Shown: positions 42,398-53,589 of the stretch, one piece after another | How positions within the stretch are numbered: the first letter of the stretch is position 1 | Layout of the letters: every line of letters begins with the position of its first letter | Assembly (NCBI GenBank): GCA_009746045.1 | Contig: RPFO01000041.1 | Span: 5,324,920 to 5,388,919 of the forward strand | Length of the DNA: 64,000 bases | Direction: 5' to 3' | Source of the DNA: Mesostigma viride | Lineage: Eukaryota > Streptophyta > Mesostigmatophyceae > Mesostigmatales > Mesostigmataceae | Position numbers and translations under genes: made by a program | Notes under the pieces: model-generated | Told to the model about the DNA's origin: nothing | The model's input: only the letters and a program-made list of their open reading frames with translations | Databases searched by the model: none

Positions 42398-43799
42398 CTA
42401 TGGCCTCGGCACTGGCGCCGGATTACGGTCGGCGCCGATCGACCGGGACGGATAATTTAATACCACAAATGGCATGTTGCATCCGTGCAACACACCTCCC
42501 CCCCCAACAAAAGAGGCGGCTACAGTCTCCTGTAGCCGGGACTTATAAATGACTGTTACGGCGCCGGGCGGTAAGGGCTCGGTCGGTGACCCCCACGAGC
42601 GGAGCCCCCACGGCCATGCCCGCGCATGCAGAGGTGCGGCCGGGCGTTGACGCCGGTGGACACGCTCAGCCGGCGCGGCCTCAGCCGGCTCGGGAAGAGG
42701 CAGGCCACTGACCTGGACTAGGGCGTGCTGGAAGGTGAGTTGCCGCTCGCCGGCGCGTGCATCATGGCGTTTGGCCAGGTTGACATCCCGCAGCGCCTCC
42801 AGTGGGAAAACGCTCAAGAAGGCGGCGAGGAACGTGTGTCGGGTGAGGGACACCGAACCTCCTGTCCAAACGATACCGCAGTGGTGGGTCCCGACAAAGG
42901 ATGCCATGGCCTGGTCGAGGACAGACCGGGCGCCCCATGGGTCCGTGAACTGTACGGCGGAGAACATCTCTGGCGGGAGCACGTGCCGATAAAACTCCAT
43001 TGGCTGATCCGCGTGAAACCGCGGATGTGCAGCACCTGCATGGGCGCCGCCCGGGGTGTCCCCCGCGAGATCGTACATGATCCCGTCGATCACGTGGGTT
43101 GGGGCCACGATGCGGCGGCGCTCCGCAACCGGCACCGCCAGCGGCACGTCGACGTCAAGCTCCAGTAAGGACATGCCCTCCGGTTGCGCCAACTGAACGC
43201 CTAATAAGGTGGGACGCACCCTCACGCGGGCCCACACGAAACCCTGGGGGGCAGGCCCAGCATCGGCGCACATGACACGCACACGAGCAATGGTGGCAGC
43301 CTGCGTACGCCGTAGAATCGTGGTTACAGTCGTGAAACGCCGGGGGCGCAGGACAGGGGCGGGCGGAATCGACCGAGGCACGGCTGTGGTCGCGGCAGCG
43401 GGAGTAACTGATGCCGGGGCTTGCTGGGCTCCGAGGAGATGTTGCACCAAAAGTGACTGCTGTCGCAACATCTATTGCAGCATATGTGACTGCTGCTGGA
43501 AAAGCTCGACCAGCTGGGGGGTACTAGCCACGGCGGCCGCGCTGGGAGCGTGGACTCCACCCGCCAGCGCAGGCAACGCGCCAGCAACCTGCCCCCGAGC
43601 CGGCTCAGCTGCCGTCCGCGGCAGGGGGGCGCTGCCGGGAGCTGTTGGACCCATCGGCGCCGCGCTCACCAACCCCTGAGTCGCCCGCAGAGGAACTGTT
43701 GTCATCTGCCACCGCAGGGAATGCATCTCCACCACCGGCGGTATCCGCACCGAATAACTCGATGTCGCCCATGGACTCCTGGGGCGGGGCGGCCTGCAT
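42398..43799 (-). pseudogene. Degraded ORF downstream of the chromovirus pol (unknown, possibly gag-like)
   Basis: The first reading frame starts at 43799, 58 bp after the chromodomain stop (43857), and is acidic and Ser/Gly/Asp-rich. After a frameshift near 43600 it continues with a Gln-rich LVELFQQQSHMLQ, an in-frame TAG at 43472-43474, then 357 aa to 42398 with FYRHVLPPEMFSAVQFTDPW and HTFLAAFLSVFPLEALRDVN. I recognise no domain. The composition and Gln-rich helix would fit a capsid/gag-like protein, but the position, 3' of pol, is unusual. Alternatively it belongs to a separate element. Confidence 0.5.
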
Positions 43800-43856
43800 C
43801 CATTAGGCAATGCACATGCAAGGAGCATTACGCAAAAGGTAAGAGAAGGGCCAGAA

Positions 43857-43952
43857 TTATGCCAACCCTGCCCGGGCTTCATACTCCTGTAGCAAGCGTG
43901 CACAGCCCGTGAGTCCAGCCTCAGCTACCCATGAGTGCTCTAGCTCTGTTTG
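43857..43952 (-). pseudogene. Chromovirus (Gypsy A) pol, C-terminal end of the chromodomain
   Basis: Continues the frame of 50690-50880 across the Copia insertion: after KWKFSQT it reads ELEHSWVAEAGLTGC and LLQEYEARAGLA, then TAA at 43857-43859. The Trp-Val, Cys and LL.EYE positions fit the C-terminal helix of a chromodomain. GTTTG at 43948-43952 is the left target duplication. Confidence 0.8.
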
Positions 43953-44299
43953 AGTTGAGTAACTCTAGAGCCCTAGGATCTGGCTCTAAGTTCCCCATGT
44001 CCGTCCGCACGCCTTCCGCTAGCGTCCGCTAAGCCGCCGGCTATAATCCGGCGGTCCGATGCGGTCGACCGGTCTAAGGGCGGCGCCTAGGGCCGGCGCC
44101 ACCTAGGCCCCAGTCCGGGGCCTTATCCGGGTCGGTACGGACAGCTAGCCTGTCCCACGGTTACGGCTAACCGGATAGGCTTTGCTGGCTAAGACATAAA
44201 CCAGTGGTTGGCCAGCTCCGACAGCAGTTCTCTGTGTTCACCTTATCCCAAGCTCAACGTGACCGACCGCCATAGCTCAGCCGGTCGGGGGCTTTAACT
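43953..44299 (+). repeat. 5' LTR of element C
   Basis: 347 bp, offset 6390 to the 3' copy. Contains palindromic stretches CCGCCGGCTATAATCCGGCGG and GGCGCC. The terminal AGTT/AACT inverted repeat and the GTTTG duplication define the ends. Confidence 0.9.
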
Positions 44300-44318
44300 T
44301 GTATTCATAAAAATCCCG

Positions 44319-45440
44319 ATGGCTTCCGGTACACGGAGCCGCACGGGCGAACACACAGATACGCCAAGTGGCGAGGCCGCAGGGACCGTCCTGCCACGCT
44401 TTAGTGCGGACGAGGCCACGAGGTTGATGCAAACCTTCGTGGCGCAACCTGAACTGGCCAAGCAGTTCAAGCATTTGATGCTTGCTGCTGATGATGCACT
44501 GAATCGCGGGCCTCTGAAGCAAACGGAGGTGCCCGCTGATCTACCTGCCGACTATACGGCGGACGACGCAGCAGATTTTCTGGCTGCTCTCAAGCGTCTG
44601 CGCGATGGAAGTTACGTTAAATAGTGCCGGAACCTTTTTGCCCACTGAGGCAAATCGGTCCGTCACACTATTTTGCCCGGAATAACCACTTCCGAGCACC
44701 CAAGTTAATTCGGCCGAATTAACTTGGGTGCTCGGAAGTGGTTATTCCGGGCATAATAGTGTGACGGACCGATTTGCCTCAGTGGGCAAAAAGGTTCCGG
44801 CACTATTTAACGTAACTATGGACGCGCGGACAAAGATTCGGAGCTGATTGGCAAGTTCCGTGCAGTATTCTGCAGTACAACCAAGCACCCAAACATTGCC
44901 AATCTAGTTCGCATTGCGGACGACAACAAACAAACCTGGGAAGTTTTTTACAACGGTCTAGATGCCCACTTGTCGCGGTCTAAGGAAGAGGCCGACGAGC
45001 AAGCCTTCAACGACTTCGAGGGCTATGCAGTTAATATAAAGGCAAATTTGCCCGGGGCTGCACGTGATTTCCAGGTCTTCGTGCACAAGCACAAGCTGCT
45101 AGATACTCTCAAGCCCATTTTGCTGTGCAATCGATTTCTCAAGAAATGCGACCTGTCGTCGGATGTGCATCTGACCATAGCGACGGAACTCAAAAAGAAG
45201 AGTGCTGTCAGTTTCGACGAGGGCATGCTGTATTTGATCTCATGCTTCAAGAGTGCGCAGTCCAAGCCGACTGCCTCGGCCGCTCTGCCATCCCTGCGCA
45301 AGGTGGATACCGGCGCGGCTTCTTCTTCAGGCGCAGAGGCTCCAATTACGCGGTCGGAGCTTACGGCCATCCTGAAAAAGGTCGTCGGCCACGGCAACAA
45401 CGGGGGCCAGCGGGGCGCAAGCGCGGGCATGGTGGCGACG
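44319..45440 (+). CDS. Element C gag, interrupted by a palindromic MITE
   Basis: ATG at 44319, 20 bp after the LTR. Reads FSADEATRLMQTFVAQPELA and ADDAADFLAALKRLRDG to 44609, where a 208-bp palindrome is inserted. The same frame resumes at 44823 (RADKDSELIGKFRAVFCSTT) and runs through KILLCNRFLKKCD-like helices to about 45400. Insert plus TSD is 213 bp, a multiple of three, but brings in a stop (TAG, 44622). The gag frame then gives way to the frame carrying the zinc knuckles (-1); GAAAAAG near 45373 is a candidate slip site. Confidence 0.75.
44610..44817. mobile_element. 208-bp palindromic MITE in element C gag
   Basis: Nearly perfect inverted repeat over its whole length, starting AGTTACGTTAAATAGTGCC, axis in TTCGGCCGAA, flanked by ATGGA on both sides (44605-44609, 44818-44822). 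No coding capacity. Removal with one ATGGA restores the gag frame. Confidence 0.93.
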
Positions 45441-47317
45441 CCAAGCAGGGTGATCATCCCCCGGCCAAGCGGCAGCAGGGGGCGTCTACTGACCGCAAGC
45501 AACGCTGTGAGCGCTGCTTCGGACGTCGCCATGTCCGGGATGACTGCCGAGTTCGCCCGGACCTGGAGCTCGAGGACAACCTTTGCCGCAAGTGCCACGA
45601 CGTTCTGCGTGGTCACAGCGTGGAGGCGTGCAAGGCCAAGCGCATCGTCGTCCACGGCACACGCGAGGAGTGGGCAGAGCGACGGGCAGCACGAAAGTCA
45701 GGTGAGAGCACGCTCGATACCCCTTCTTTTGCTCAATGCGTCACGCTGAACCGGGCCGTCGTAGAGCCTGACGTCGTTCCTAAAAGCAACGTGACTGCAT
45801 CCTCTGTCTCATTCCGTGATGTGCTCACGCAATCCGTTGATGCTGCTCTGGCTCTGTCGCGCCAGGATCACGTGCTTCCTGAGCACGGGTCTACAATGCG
45901 TGACCTAAGCAATGTGGTGTCTTCTAGGTCGGGTGTGTACAACGCCGAGCGACCAAGCACTACTGCAGCACCCCAGCTAGATACTGGGGCGGTTGGGCCT
46001 ATGAGGAATGTTGTGACAGTGCAAGAGAATGCTGGGCGGGCAGATGTTCTCGGTACACACCACCCTAGTGTGGATCTTCACATTGGCAAGGTGCTCACAC
46101 GGGCGGCCTTTCGTGCAGCCTCTGAAGCTGCCCAGTTAGCCAATGTCACTACCCCAGTAGTCACCCCACCTGTTGAGAATCCTGACAATGCCACTGCACC
46201 TCAGGCTGTCACCCTGAAACTGTTAGCATACCAGATGCACCGTGCATACGGGCATGAGGCCCAAGCCGAGGTAGAGGGGGCACACATGTTAGGGGCACCT
46301 TTATACAACGAGCTGAAGAATGTGCGTGCTCAGTGTCCTGCCTGCATCAAGATCAGGAAGAAGTCGCGTAGGCGGCATGCCAAGACTCCACCCTTGGAGC
46401 GAGGGTACCTTGTGGGGGATGTCATGCACATGGAAGGGGGGGACACCTATTTCATAGTCAAGGATAGGTTCAGCAAGGTCACCTACATTGAGCCGCTGCC
46501 TCACATGTTTGAGGCTGACCTGCACAGGGCTATCAAGATCAGCCTGGCTTTCTTTCATCCCGTAGTGGAGCTCATGCTAGACCAGCAGTTCCGCTGTGTG
46601 CAAGGTTTGCCGGGGATGGAGGCCGTGGTCATCGTGGGGCGTGAGGATCACGGCAATATGGGCATGATAGATCGCACTGTAAGCTATGTCAAGACTGTGG
46701 CAGCCAAGCGACAGGATAACCCACATGGCAAATCCTACGCGGTCAAGACGGCGTGGTGCAAGGAGCTCATGCATGTGTGCAACCATAGGCACGTGCTCGA
46801 TGTCAAGGGCTTTGGGCTAGTCACGCCTCGGGGGCTGTCAGCGGGCACCTACTCACCCGAGGTAGTAGAGGCATACCAACAGCATCTACAGGATACCGCC
46901 GCCAAGCTGCGGCTCAAGGATGCCACGCTGCCTGATTTGTCTAGCGCTTTTGAGGTCGGGCAGTTGGTCATGTTCCACAAGGAGAGCTCGCCCAGCGGCA
47001 AACGGGGCACCATGCAGGGGCCTGGGGCCATCACAAAGTTAGACTGGCCGCTGCGGGTCATAGACATAGAGTGGAATGATCGGGTGTATAGGGTACCATG
47101 GGCATCGGTGGCAGGCTATAAGCAAGGGGATGGCATGGAGAGTGAGCTGGCAGCCAACAGGGCACTGGGGTGGGTAGTGAAGGATAATGCGCCTGTCGTA
47201 GCATCTGAGGTGGTACCCCACGGGTCGCTCCCAGGGGCAGACACAGCTACACCCCCCCCTCCCCTGGGCCCCAATATGACCCCGTGGATGGGTGGGATGA
47301 GGATGGGGTGGGTTTGA
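45400..47317 (+). CDS. Element C zinc knuckles and integrase
   Basis: A frame open well upstream, entered here from gag. Two Cys/His knuckles: CERCFGRRHVRDDC (CX2CX4HX4C), then CRKCHDVLRGHSVEAC. A long linker follows. The integrase starts with an HHCC-like finger (MHRAYGHEAQAEVEGAHM ... CPAC) and a core beginning GDVMHMEGGDTYFIVKDRFS. The position of the catalytic Glu seems to read GMIDRT, i.e. Asp, so activity is uncertain. An SH3-like tail is suggested by YRVPWASVAGYKQG. Stop TGA at 47315-47317. Confidence 0.8.
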
Positions 47318-48150
47318 CGGGACCTAGTGCACGTAGTGACTCACCTCCTGTGCTAGCCACGGATAATGTGGGAGGCCCGCCTAGCGTGGCCTCGCCGGAG
47401 GGTCAGGGTCCTGCCCATGCGCCTCGCCCACCTAGGGACCTGGCTTCAACGGTCACGGCCTTGTGGCGTGCTCAGGCGCTTAAAGCGAAAGCTGCATCAG
47501 GGGTGGCTCAGGTCAAAACTCTCTCACAGGGGGTCAGGCCGGTTAAGTCAGCCTTGTTTCCTACGTGTAGACCGTGGCAGCTGGTGGCTGTGGACACGCA
47601 AGCATCCGTGTCTATTATCTCTCGTCGGGCGGCCACCCTGTATCCAGTGCTAGAGTCGCCGTACAAATCGGTGACCGACTTTGCAGGCACTTCGGCATAT
47701 CAAGTTACCGGGATGGTGGTGCTGCCGGTGTTGGGCATTGACACGCCGTTTCACGTCGTGGATGGCTACGAGGATGTGGCCTTGCTGGGCGAACCTTTCG
47801 TATCATACCCAGGGTTCTCAGTGTCCACTGACTTGATGTCGGTCGCGGGGGTGGGCAGCATCCCGCTTCGCGAGTACCACGCTCCATTGGTGGTAGGGCA
47901 GCCCGGCGTCGTGCGGCGCTTACCGATGGCGGCGTTTTCCACACCGCCGCTCGTCCAGTCCATCATTCAGCCTCAGGATTGGCACCCGCGCAGCTTCGGC
48001 CTCCACTCACACTCACTGGCGGCGGATAGCCCTGTGACGTGGGAGCAACTTGTCCTGGACTGTCAAGATCCTCTCAAGTTTGCTTTGTGGCGCGACGCGT
48101 TCATTCGAGCCAAGGAGCAGTGGCGAGAGCGCGAGGTCTACCGAGGATCG
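47284..48150 (+). CDS. Element C aspartic protease (downstream of integrase)
   Basis: The frame starts with ATG at 47284, overlapping the integrase frame by 34 nt in -1. After a Pro-rich linker comes LVAVDTQASVSIISRRAA with the D-T-x-A-S active-site signature, then SAYQVTGMVVLPVLGIDTPF and VALLGEPFVSYPGF, matching flap and ILG-type strands of retropepsins. Known Copia elements have protease before integrase. The frame must change again near 48130-48160 to enter RT. Confidence 0.75.
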
Positions 48151-49963
48151 GGAAAGTGTGCCAGCCGGGGCCACGCGGTTGCGGTTGAAGTTCGTGCTCA
48201 CCTACAAGCCGGACGAGACCAACTCTTCGGTGGTGTTCCGGGTTAGGCCCGTGGTCACGGAGACGAAGGGGTCCTCCCCGCTGGATGCCAAGGATCTTTA
48301 TACCCCTGGGCTCAACCATGTTTCGCATCGGCTACTGACGGTCATCTACTTGGGCAAGCGGAACGCGGAAAAGGACTGCGGGATGTGGTGCGGTGACTTT
48401 CAGCGGGCATTCCTTCACAGCGACGCTGGGGTCGCGCAGCAAACATGGCAAGGCACCCGCTACGTGGTGAAGGTCCCGGTGGTCTGGCAGGATGGCACCA
48501 TTGGCAGCGAGTATATCGAGCTGTTGACAGGGGTGGAGGGGCTGCAGAGCTCAGTTAGAATATTGCGGCGTCAATATTCTGATCACTCTTGAAGGAATAG
48601 TGCCGAGTGCCAGAGCCTAGAGAGCGCAGGGCTAATTGCGCGGCCCAGGGACCGGAGGCGTAATTAGGCTTAATTACGGAGGCCAGGGGGCCGGCGTAAT
48701 TAGTCTGCGGAGGCTGGGAATTCGTGAGTGCGCGGGCTGGCAGTGGGCTAGCGGCGAGCGAACGATCCTCTTCCCGCGTGTCAAATTTATGTTAAGCAAT
48801 TAGCCCGGCTAACTGCTTTTATACGTCGAAGGTTCACTTCGACTACTTGCCCGCAAGTAGTCGAAGTGAACCTTCGACGTATAAAAGCAGTTAGCCGGGC
48901 TAATTGCTTAACAAGCTCTCCCATCATCTTCCGCATTTCCGCGGAGGAGGTCTTGCAGAGCTTAGGGGCCACGTACCATCGCGCTGATCCTAACTTCTTT
49001 GTGGTCTCCACCGGCGTCCCTGGCGAGCCCGCCCTCTTCGTGTGGCATGGCGATGACTTCAAGCTGGTGGCACCTCGCACATTTGCTACCCAGTTTCTTG
49101 CTGCAGTGGCGGCTAAGTTTCCCCTGGGCAGGGCGGTGGATCATGAGGAGGGTAAACCCGTGGTGTTTTGCGGCGTGCAGTCTACGTTGCAGCGGGATTC
49201 GTGTTCTGGCGAATGGGTCATGCACATGCAGGATAGCCGCAACTATGTGGTTGACCTGCTGGCCGACCTCCCGTCCCCGCTGTTGGCAACCCATGGGCCC
49301 TCGGTTAAGGGCAAGCTCGGGTGGTTGGCGGACACGGTGGCACCTGATTTGGCAGTGCTCGCTCGCCTGCCCGATGATGTGCTGGAAGGATTAGGGTCCA
49401 TTCATGTTCGGCGGCAGCTGGCCATGACGCCCGGCATTGTGCTTCGTGGGCTCGATTGCTCACAGCCGGTGCACCTCGAGATAGTGACGGATGCTAATCT
49501 AGAGACGCGCACAGTCAGCCAAGTGCGGGCCCGCATGGGGGCACTGTTCTTTATCAGCAATGAGGGCCAGCCTGGCATGTTGTTAGATTGGTACTCGCGC
49601 CTGCACAGCCGCATTGCCACTAGCCCCAACACGGCTGAATGCCGGGGCATTGTTTCAGCTATCTCACATGGCATGTGGCTGCGGTACTTGCTGGGTTGGG
49701 TATTTGGCTCGTGTGGGTTCACTCTTCACTGGACTAGCACGGTGCACACTGACTCACAAAGTTGTTTGGCCTTCCTTGACAATCCCTATGCGCGGTCACA
49801 GGACGTTGATTACCTCGTACTCGCTGAGGCGGCCTCCTGCGTCACGCGTCTCCAGCACATCGCGGATGAACTCAATCCCGCGGATGCACTCACCAAGGAG
49901 GCGCGGGAGGCTGCCCCGCAGTACGCAGTGTTGCGCAAGCGCATGACGATGCAACACACGTGA
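48140..49963 (+). CDS. Element C reverse transcriptase and RNase H, interrupted by a 361-bp insert
   Basis: RT starts GATRLRLKFVLTYKPDETN and FRVRPVV. CGDFQRAFLHSDAG carries the first catalytic Asp. The 48553-48913 insert breaks it after GLQSS; the same frame resumes with IIFRISAEEVLQSLGA and the catalytic LFVWHGDDFKLV (HGDD for YVDD). RNase H follows with EIVTDANL, SPNTAECRGIVSAI, VHTDSQSCLAFLDNP and ADALTKEA, ending TGA at 49961-49963. Insert plus TSD is 366 bp (multiple of three) but carries stops. Confidence 0.85.
48553..48913. mobile_element. 361-bp hairpin-bearing insertion in element C RT
   Basis: Flanked by AGCTC on both sides (48548-48552, 48914-48918). The right third is a 122-bp perfect hairpin (48791-48912, loop CCCG). 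The left end starts AGTTAG, like the AGTTAC of the gag MITE, and both contain AATAGTGCCG. A second small hairpin GAATATT..AATATTC lies near the left end. Confidence 0.88.
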
Positions 49964-50342
49964 GCCACACAGGGTTACGGCTCGGGCGCTTTATGAATAC
50001 AGCCATAACTCACCCTGTGTTGCTAGCATTCACGAGTATCTTGGTGGTATTTTTTTTTGCTTGTCCTGACCATACCCTAGCCACGTTGGACGGTGCCTTG
50101 GGCTCGTCGGCGGGTCACTGATCCTAATAAATGGGTCACCTTTTGTCTGGTGGCATAGTTGGTTTTTTTCTCGATAATTCTTACATCACTATTCATGTGT
50201 GATCACAAGGGCGCGGGTCGATACCGTGGTGATGTTGACGGCCTTGAGGCCCCCTTGAGTTCCCTACCTTAGAGGGTTTTGTATGGTCTGCATTTGATGT
50301 AATTATTTTGATAATTAATCAAAGAACAAAAGAGTATGTCGG
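49964..50342 (+). other. Element C 3' untranslated region
   Basis: Non-coding sequence between the RNase H stop and the 3' LTR. AAAGAACAAAAGAG just before the LTR is a weak polypurine tract. Confidence 0.5.
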
Positions 50343-50689
50343 AGTTGAGTAACTCTAGAGCCCTAGGATCTGGCTCTAAGTTCCCCATGTCCGTCCGCAC
50401 GCCTTCCGCTAGCGTCCGCTAAGCCGCCGGCTATAATCCGGCGGTCCGATGCGGTCGACCGGTCTAAGGGCGGCGCCTAGGGCCGGCGCCACCTAGGCCC
50501 CAGTCCGGGGCCTTATCCGGGTCGGTACGGACAGCTAGCCTGTCCCACGGTTACGGCTAACCGGATAGGCTTTGCTGGCTAAGACATAAACCAGTGGTTG
50601 GCCAGCTCCGACAGCAGTTCTCTGTGTTCACCTTATCCCAAGCTCAAGGTGACCGACCGCCATAGCTCAGCCAGTCGGGGGCTTTAACT
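50343..50689 (+). repeat. 3' LTR of element C
   Basis: Matches the 5' LTR except at two positions near the end (CAAGGTG for CAACGTG; CCAGTCGG for CCGGTCGG). Ends at AACT before the GTTTG duplication. Confidence 0.9.
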
Positions 50690-50943
50690 GTTTGGGAGAA
50701 CTTCCACTTAAGGAGGTACTCGCGGCTGCGGCCTCGATTGCGGTGGGCTACAATGTCCTCCACCTCATCCTCGGGTTCGCCCGTCTCGGGGTTGAACTCC
50801 AAGGGGGCGGGTGCCATGACACGACCTGGGAAGGTGCTCTTGCGGTAAAGCTTACTTAAGCTGGTCAACGTGGAAAACATTGGACTTCAGCTGCCACGAG
50901 TCCGGGATGGCGACAGACACCATCACCTCATTGAACACCTTCT
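50690..50943 (-). pseudogene. Chromovirus (Gypsy A) pol, integrase C-terminus and start of the chromodomain
   Basis: On the minus strand 50938 onward reads VFNEVMVSVAIPDSW and NVFHVDQLK, the usual Gypsy integrase end, joining in frame to 59634-60582. An apparent 4-bp duplication (TAAG, about 50850) then shifts the frame. The new frame carries EVEDIVAHRNRGRSREYLLK, a chromodomain, cut by the Copia element. Chromodomains steer integration to particular chromatin. Confidence 0.85.
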
Positions 50944-51722
50944 TGTAACGACTAAAAATGATCATCAACATCATCCACAGTCCAATATGAAAGATCTTTT
51001 ACCTGGGTTGTTTTCCTGAGTCGCAGAACTTCAAGTATCCGAGCAACGTTGAGATGGAAATTCCACAGCACGTGATTTAGGGAATCACAACCCCTTGTAG
51101 ACACAAAGACAAGCTCGTGTATAGACGACCTCTGTGGAACTGAAGGACGTCTATAGCCAAGGGGCTCTTATGGATGGACAACAAAGACAAGCTTTATTAT
51201 ACCATGGTGAATCAAAACCAACGTCGCAACAATGGCGACCCCACGTCCTTGATATCGACGTGCTTGTCGAACTTGCTCCAACCTTAGCCTGAAGAGAACC
51301 AATCAGAATCATGGAATTCTATACAAGATCTTCGTATCCATCCTAGTCACACAAAACAGAACAACACCACACACAGCCTGGCAGAATCTTTCCATGAGAT
51401 CCTAAATCTGTCGTAAGCACTGAAGTCCCAAAGGAGCATTTAAGACTCAATAGTACCAACCAACAAACTACAACCCCACGTGGATCAGGCCACGACCAAT
51501 GAGGGCTCCTATCAGTAGTACCAACCAACAAACTACAACCCTACGTGGATCAGGCCACGACCAATGAGGGTTCCTATCAGTTGGTTGACAAAGTATCAGC
51601 TCCAAGTACCGTCGTCTTAGAAACCTCATAACTTTCTCAATACTGATCCAAAAGTCCTCGAATAAAAGCCAAACATTCACAAAACAAAGGATGTAACAAC
51701 AAAGTCATTTTTGCTTGTTACA
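50944..51722 (-). repeat. LTR of element B (left copy, 3' LTR)
   Basis: 779 bp, uninterrupted. Contains its own tandem ~70-bp duplication (AGTACCAACCAACAAACTAC at 51442 and 51515). Confidence 0.9.
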
Positions 51723-52050
51723 TATCTCCCCCTCAAAACTGGACCTCCCAGGTCCAATAGCCAACTCTTGAAGGCAGAGGAACATTGAACAGAAATCCAC
51801 CATCTCTTGGGAAAAGCAGATGGGTTTTTACATCCCTGGAAACAGGGCCTCCTATCCCATAAACATCTAGTCACAGGTCTCTACAGCAGACAAGTCACTA
51901 CCTTATCTACTATAAATCCAGATAAACACATCTCATAATACAAGGTCTTCCATTCAGCATCCTGGAACCCCCCCCTCTCACCACAATCCAAAGCACCTTC
52001 CATGCTCTTCCCCCATCCTTCCCCATCCTCTTCCTTCTCAGCTCTGTTCT

Positions 52051-52863
52051 TCACAGGCTATACCAATCCCCATTCACGCCGTCCTTGCCCTTGGTCCCAA
52101 ACAAGGGAAACTGCTCCACCATGTGAACCAAGTCTGGCCAGTTCCTGCTGACCTGCAGCACCATGCACGTCTCAGCAGCCCCTGCTGCCATCTGGGCAAC
52201 ATAACGCAGGCATGTCCCTGGGTGGGAGAGAAGCACCACAGACTGGCTCTCAGGATCCATCACCCAAGTAGAGGACGTCTTGTGCCTGCTCACCCATGAC
52301 CTGTACGCCCACCAGAACTGGAGAAAGGTCTTGACCACTGACCACTTAGCACCTATCAGAGGCACCAGCACCCTTAGTGGGGTCAGACGAACCTTAAGTT
52401 CCATGGTGTACTTAGGCAACCCTGGATTGCAAAAGAGGTTAGAAGTCTCCAAGGAAAACACCTTCTGGCAGAGCTGGAGGAAGAAGGAACCAAATCAAAG
52501 TCACCCTTCTGAACTGAAGACTCCAACAGCTCCATGTAGGAAGCCTCTCCCATACTCACTGGCTGCAACTGAGTAAATGCCTCCTTCAAGGCCTCAGGTA
52601 AGGCTGCCAGCATGACCGGCCCCTCAGCAGGCCTCATGTCAATCTCAGGTCCTGGTGACAATGCATACATCCTATGCAGCAGATGAGCCACAAAAAGGGG
52701 AGCCACTCTCATACAGGCTTGTGTGCAGCTGAGATAGGACCTCCTCCACATAGCCTTCAGAGCTCACCTCCCCCTCCTCTCTGTTGAGTGCAGCCAACGC
52801 CTTGGCCAAAGTCTCATAGTGGTCACAGGGGCCCGTGCAGTTCCTATGATCCACATAGGCCAC
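52051..52863 (-). pseudogene. Degraded ORF in 3' position of element B, unknown function
   Basis: Three overlapping minus-strand frames (52863-52672, 52751-52383, 52461-52051) read together as one broken protein: CDHYETLAKALAALNREEGE, LPEALKEAFTQLQPVSMGEA, then TMELKVRLTPLRVLVPLIGA and NWPDLVHMVEQFPLFGTKGK to a stop. No domain recognised. The position just before the 3' LTR would be that of an extra or envelope-like ORF. Confidence 0.45.
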
Positions 52864-53589
52864 TCAGCAGCACCAAGGTAGAAACCTCCAGGTATATACT
52901 ATTGGTCTGGTACACGAAGACGTGCATGCAGAACATGACCCACGTGTCTTAATCATACCAGGAATCAAGCCCTAGGTGAACCACTCCATATGTCGAGGGT
53001 ACAACACAGAAGTCACTCTCCATGTGCCATCCAAGCTCAGATCCCCTCAACCATCCTCAGAAACTGGTCACCAAAATCTGGATGTCATCTCAGCTTAGTC
53101 CAACCAAACTCCCACCAGAGTCCATCCCACTCAACTCAGATCCCCGTCGGATTCAATGAGTCCACATGAATCCAAGAAGGAGTAAACAGGATCAAGGCAC
53201 CTAAGCCAAACAAGGCGAGGCCACTCCATGTTCTGGGACACCACCCTCCCTCAGCTAGAGTCCACGGGTGAAAGACAAGCCTGACATTCCCAGGGATAAC
53301 GGGTCATCCACAGGGATCCATGCCACGAAATACTGACAACTCTCACTGCTTGATCAGGGCAGGAAGCAGAGTGTCATGTAGCAAGGCTAACCCTCTATAC
53401 AGCCAACCCCCAAACTAACTGGGCTGCCAGGGTCCAAGGCTCATCAAAGCTAGTCACCACAGCACACCCAAAGATTCCAGCCCTTCTCAAGGGAAGAGGT
53501 AGTCAGGGACAGATGCTGTATCACCACAACAGAGTGGCAGGTAACCGAGCCATAATAAATCCCCAATCCATCCCAACTGGGGACCTCCC

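Larger units (their letters stand above)
43953..50689 (+). mobile_element. Copia-like LTR retrotransposon (element C) in the chromovirus chromodomain
   Basis: 6737 bp with 347-bp LTRs (43953-44299, 50343-50689) that I see differing at two positions, flanked by GTTTG on both sides (43948-43952, 50690-50694). LTR ends are AGTT...AACT rather than TG...CA. Internal order on the + strand: gag, CCHC knuckles, integrase, aspartic protease, RT, RNase H. Protease after integrase is atypical. Two short elements interrupt it (44610-44817, 48553-48913), each with a 5-bp TSD. Near-identical LTRs mean recent insertion. Confidence 0.9.
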
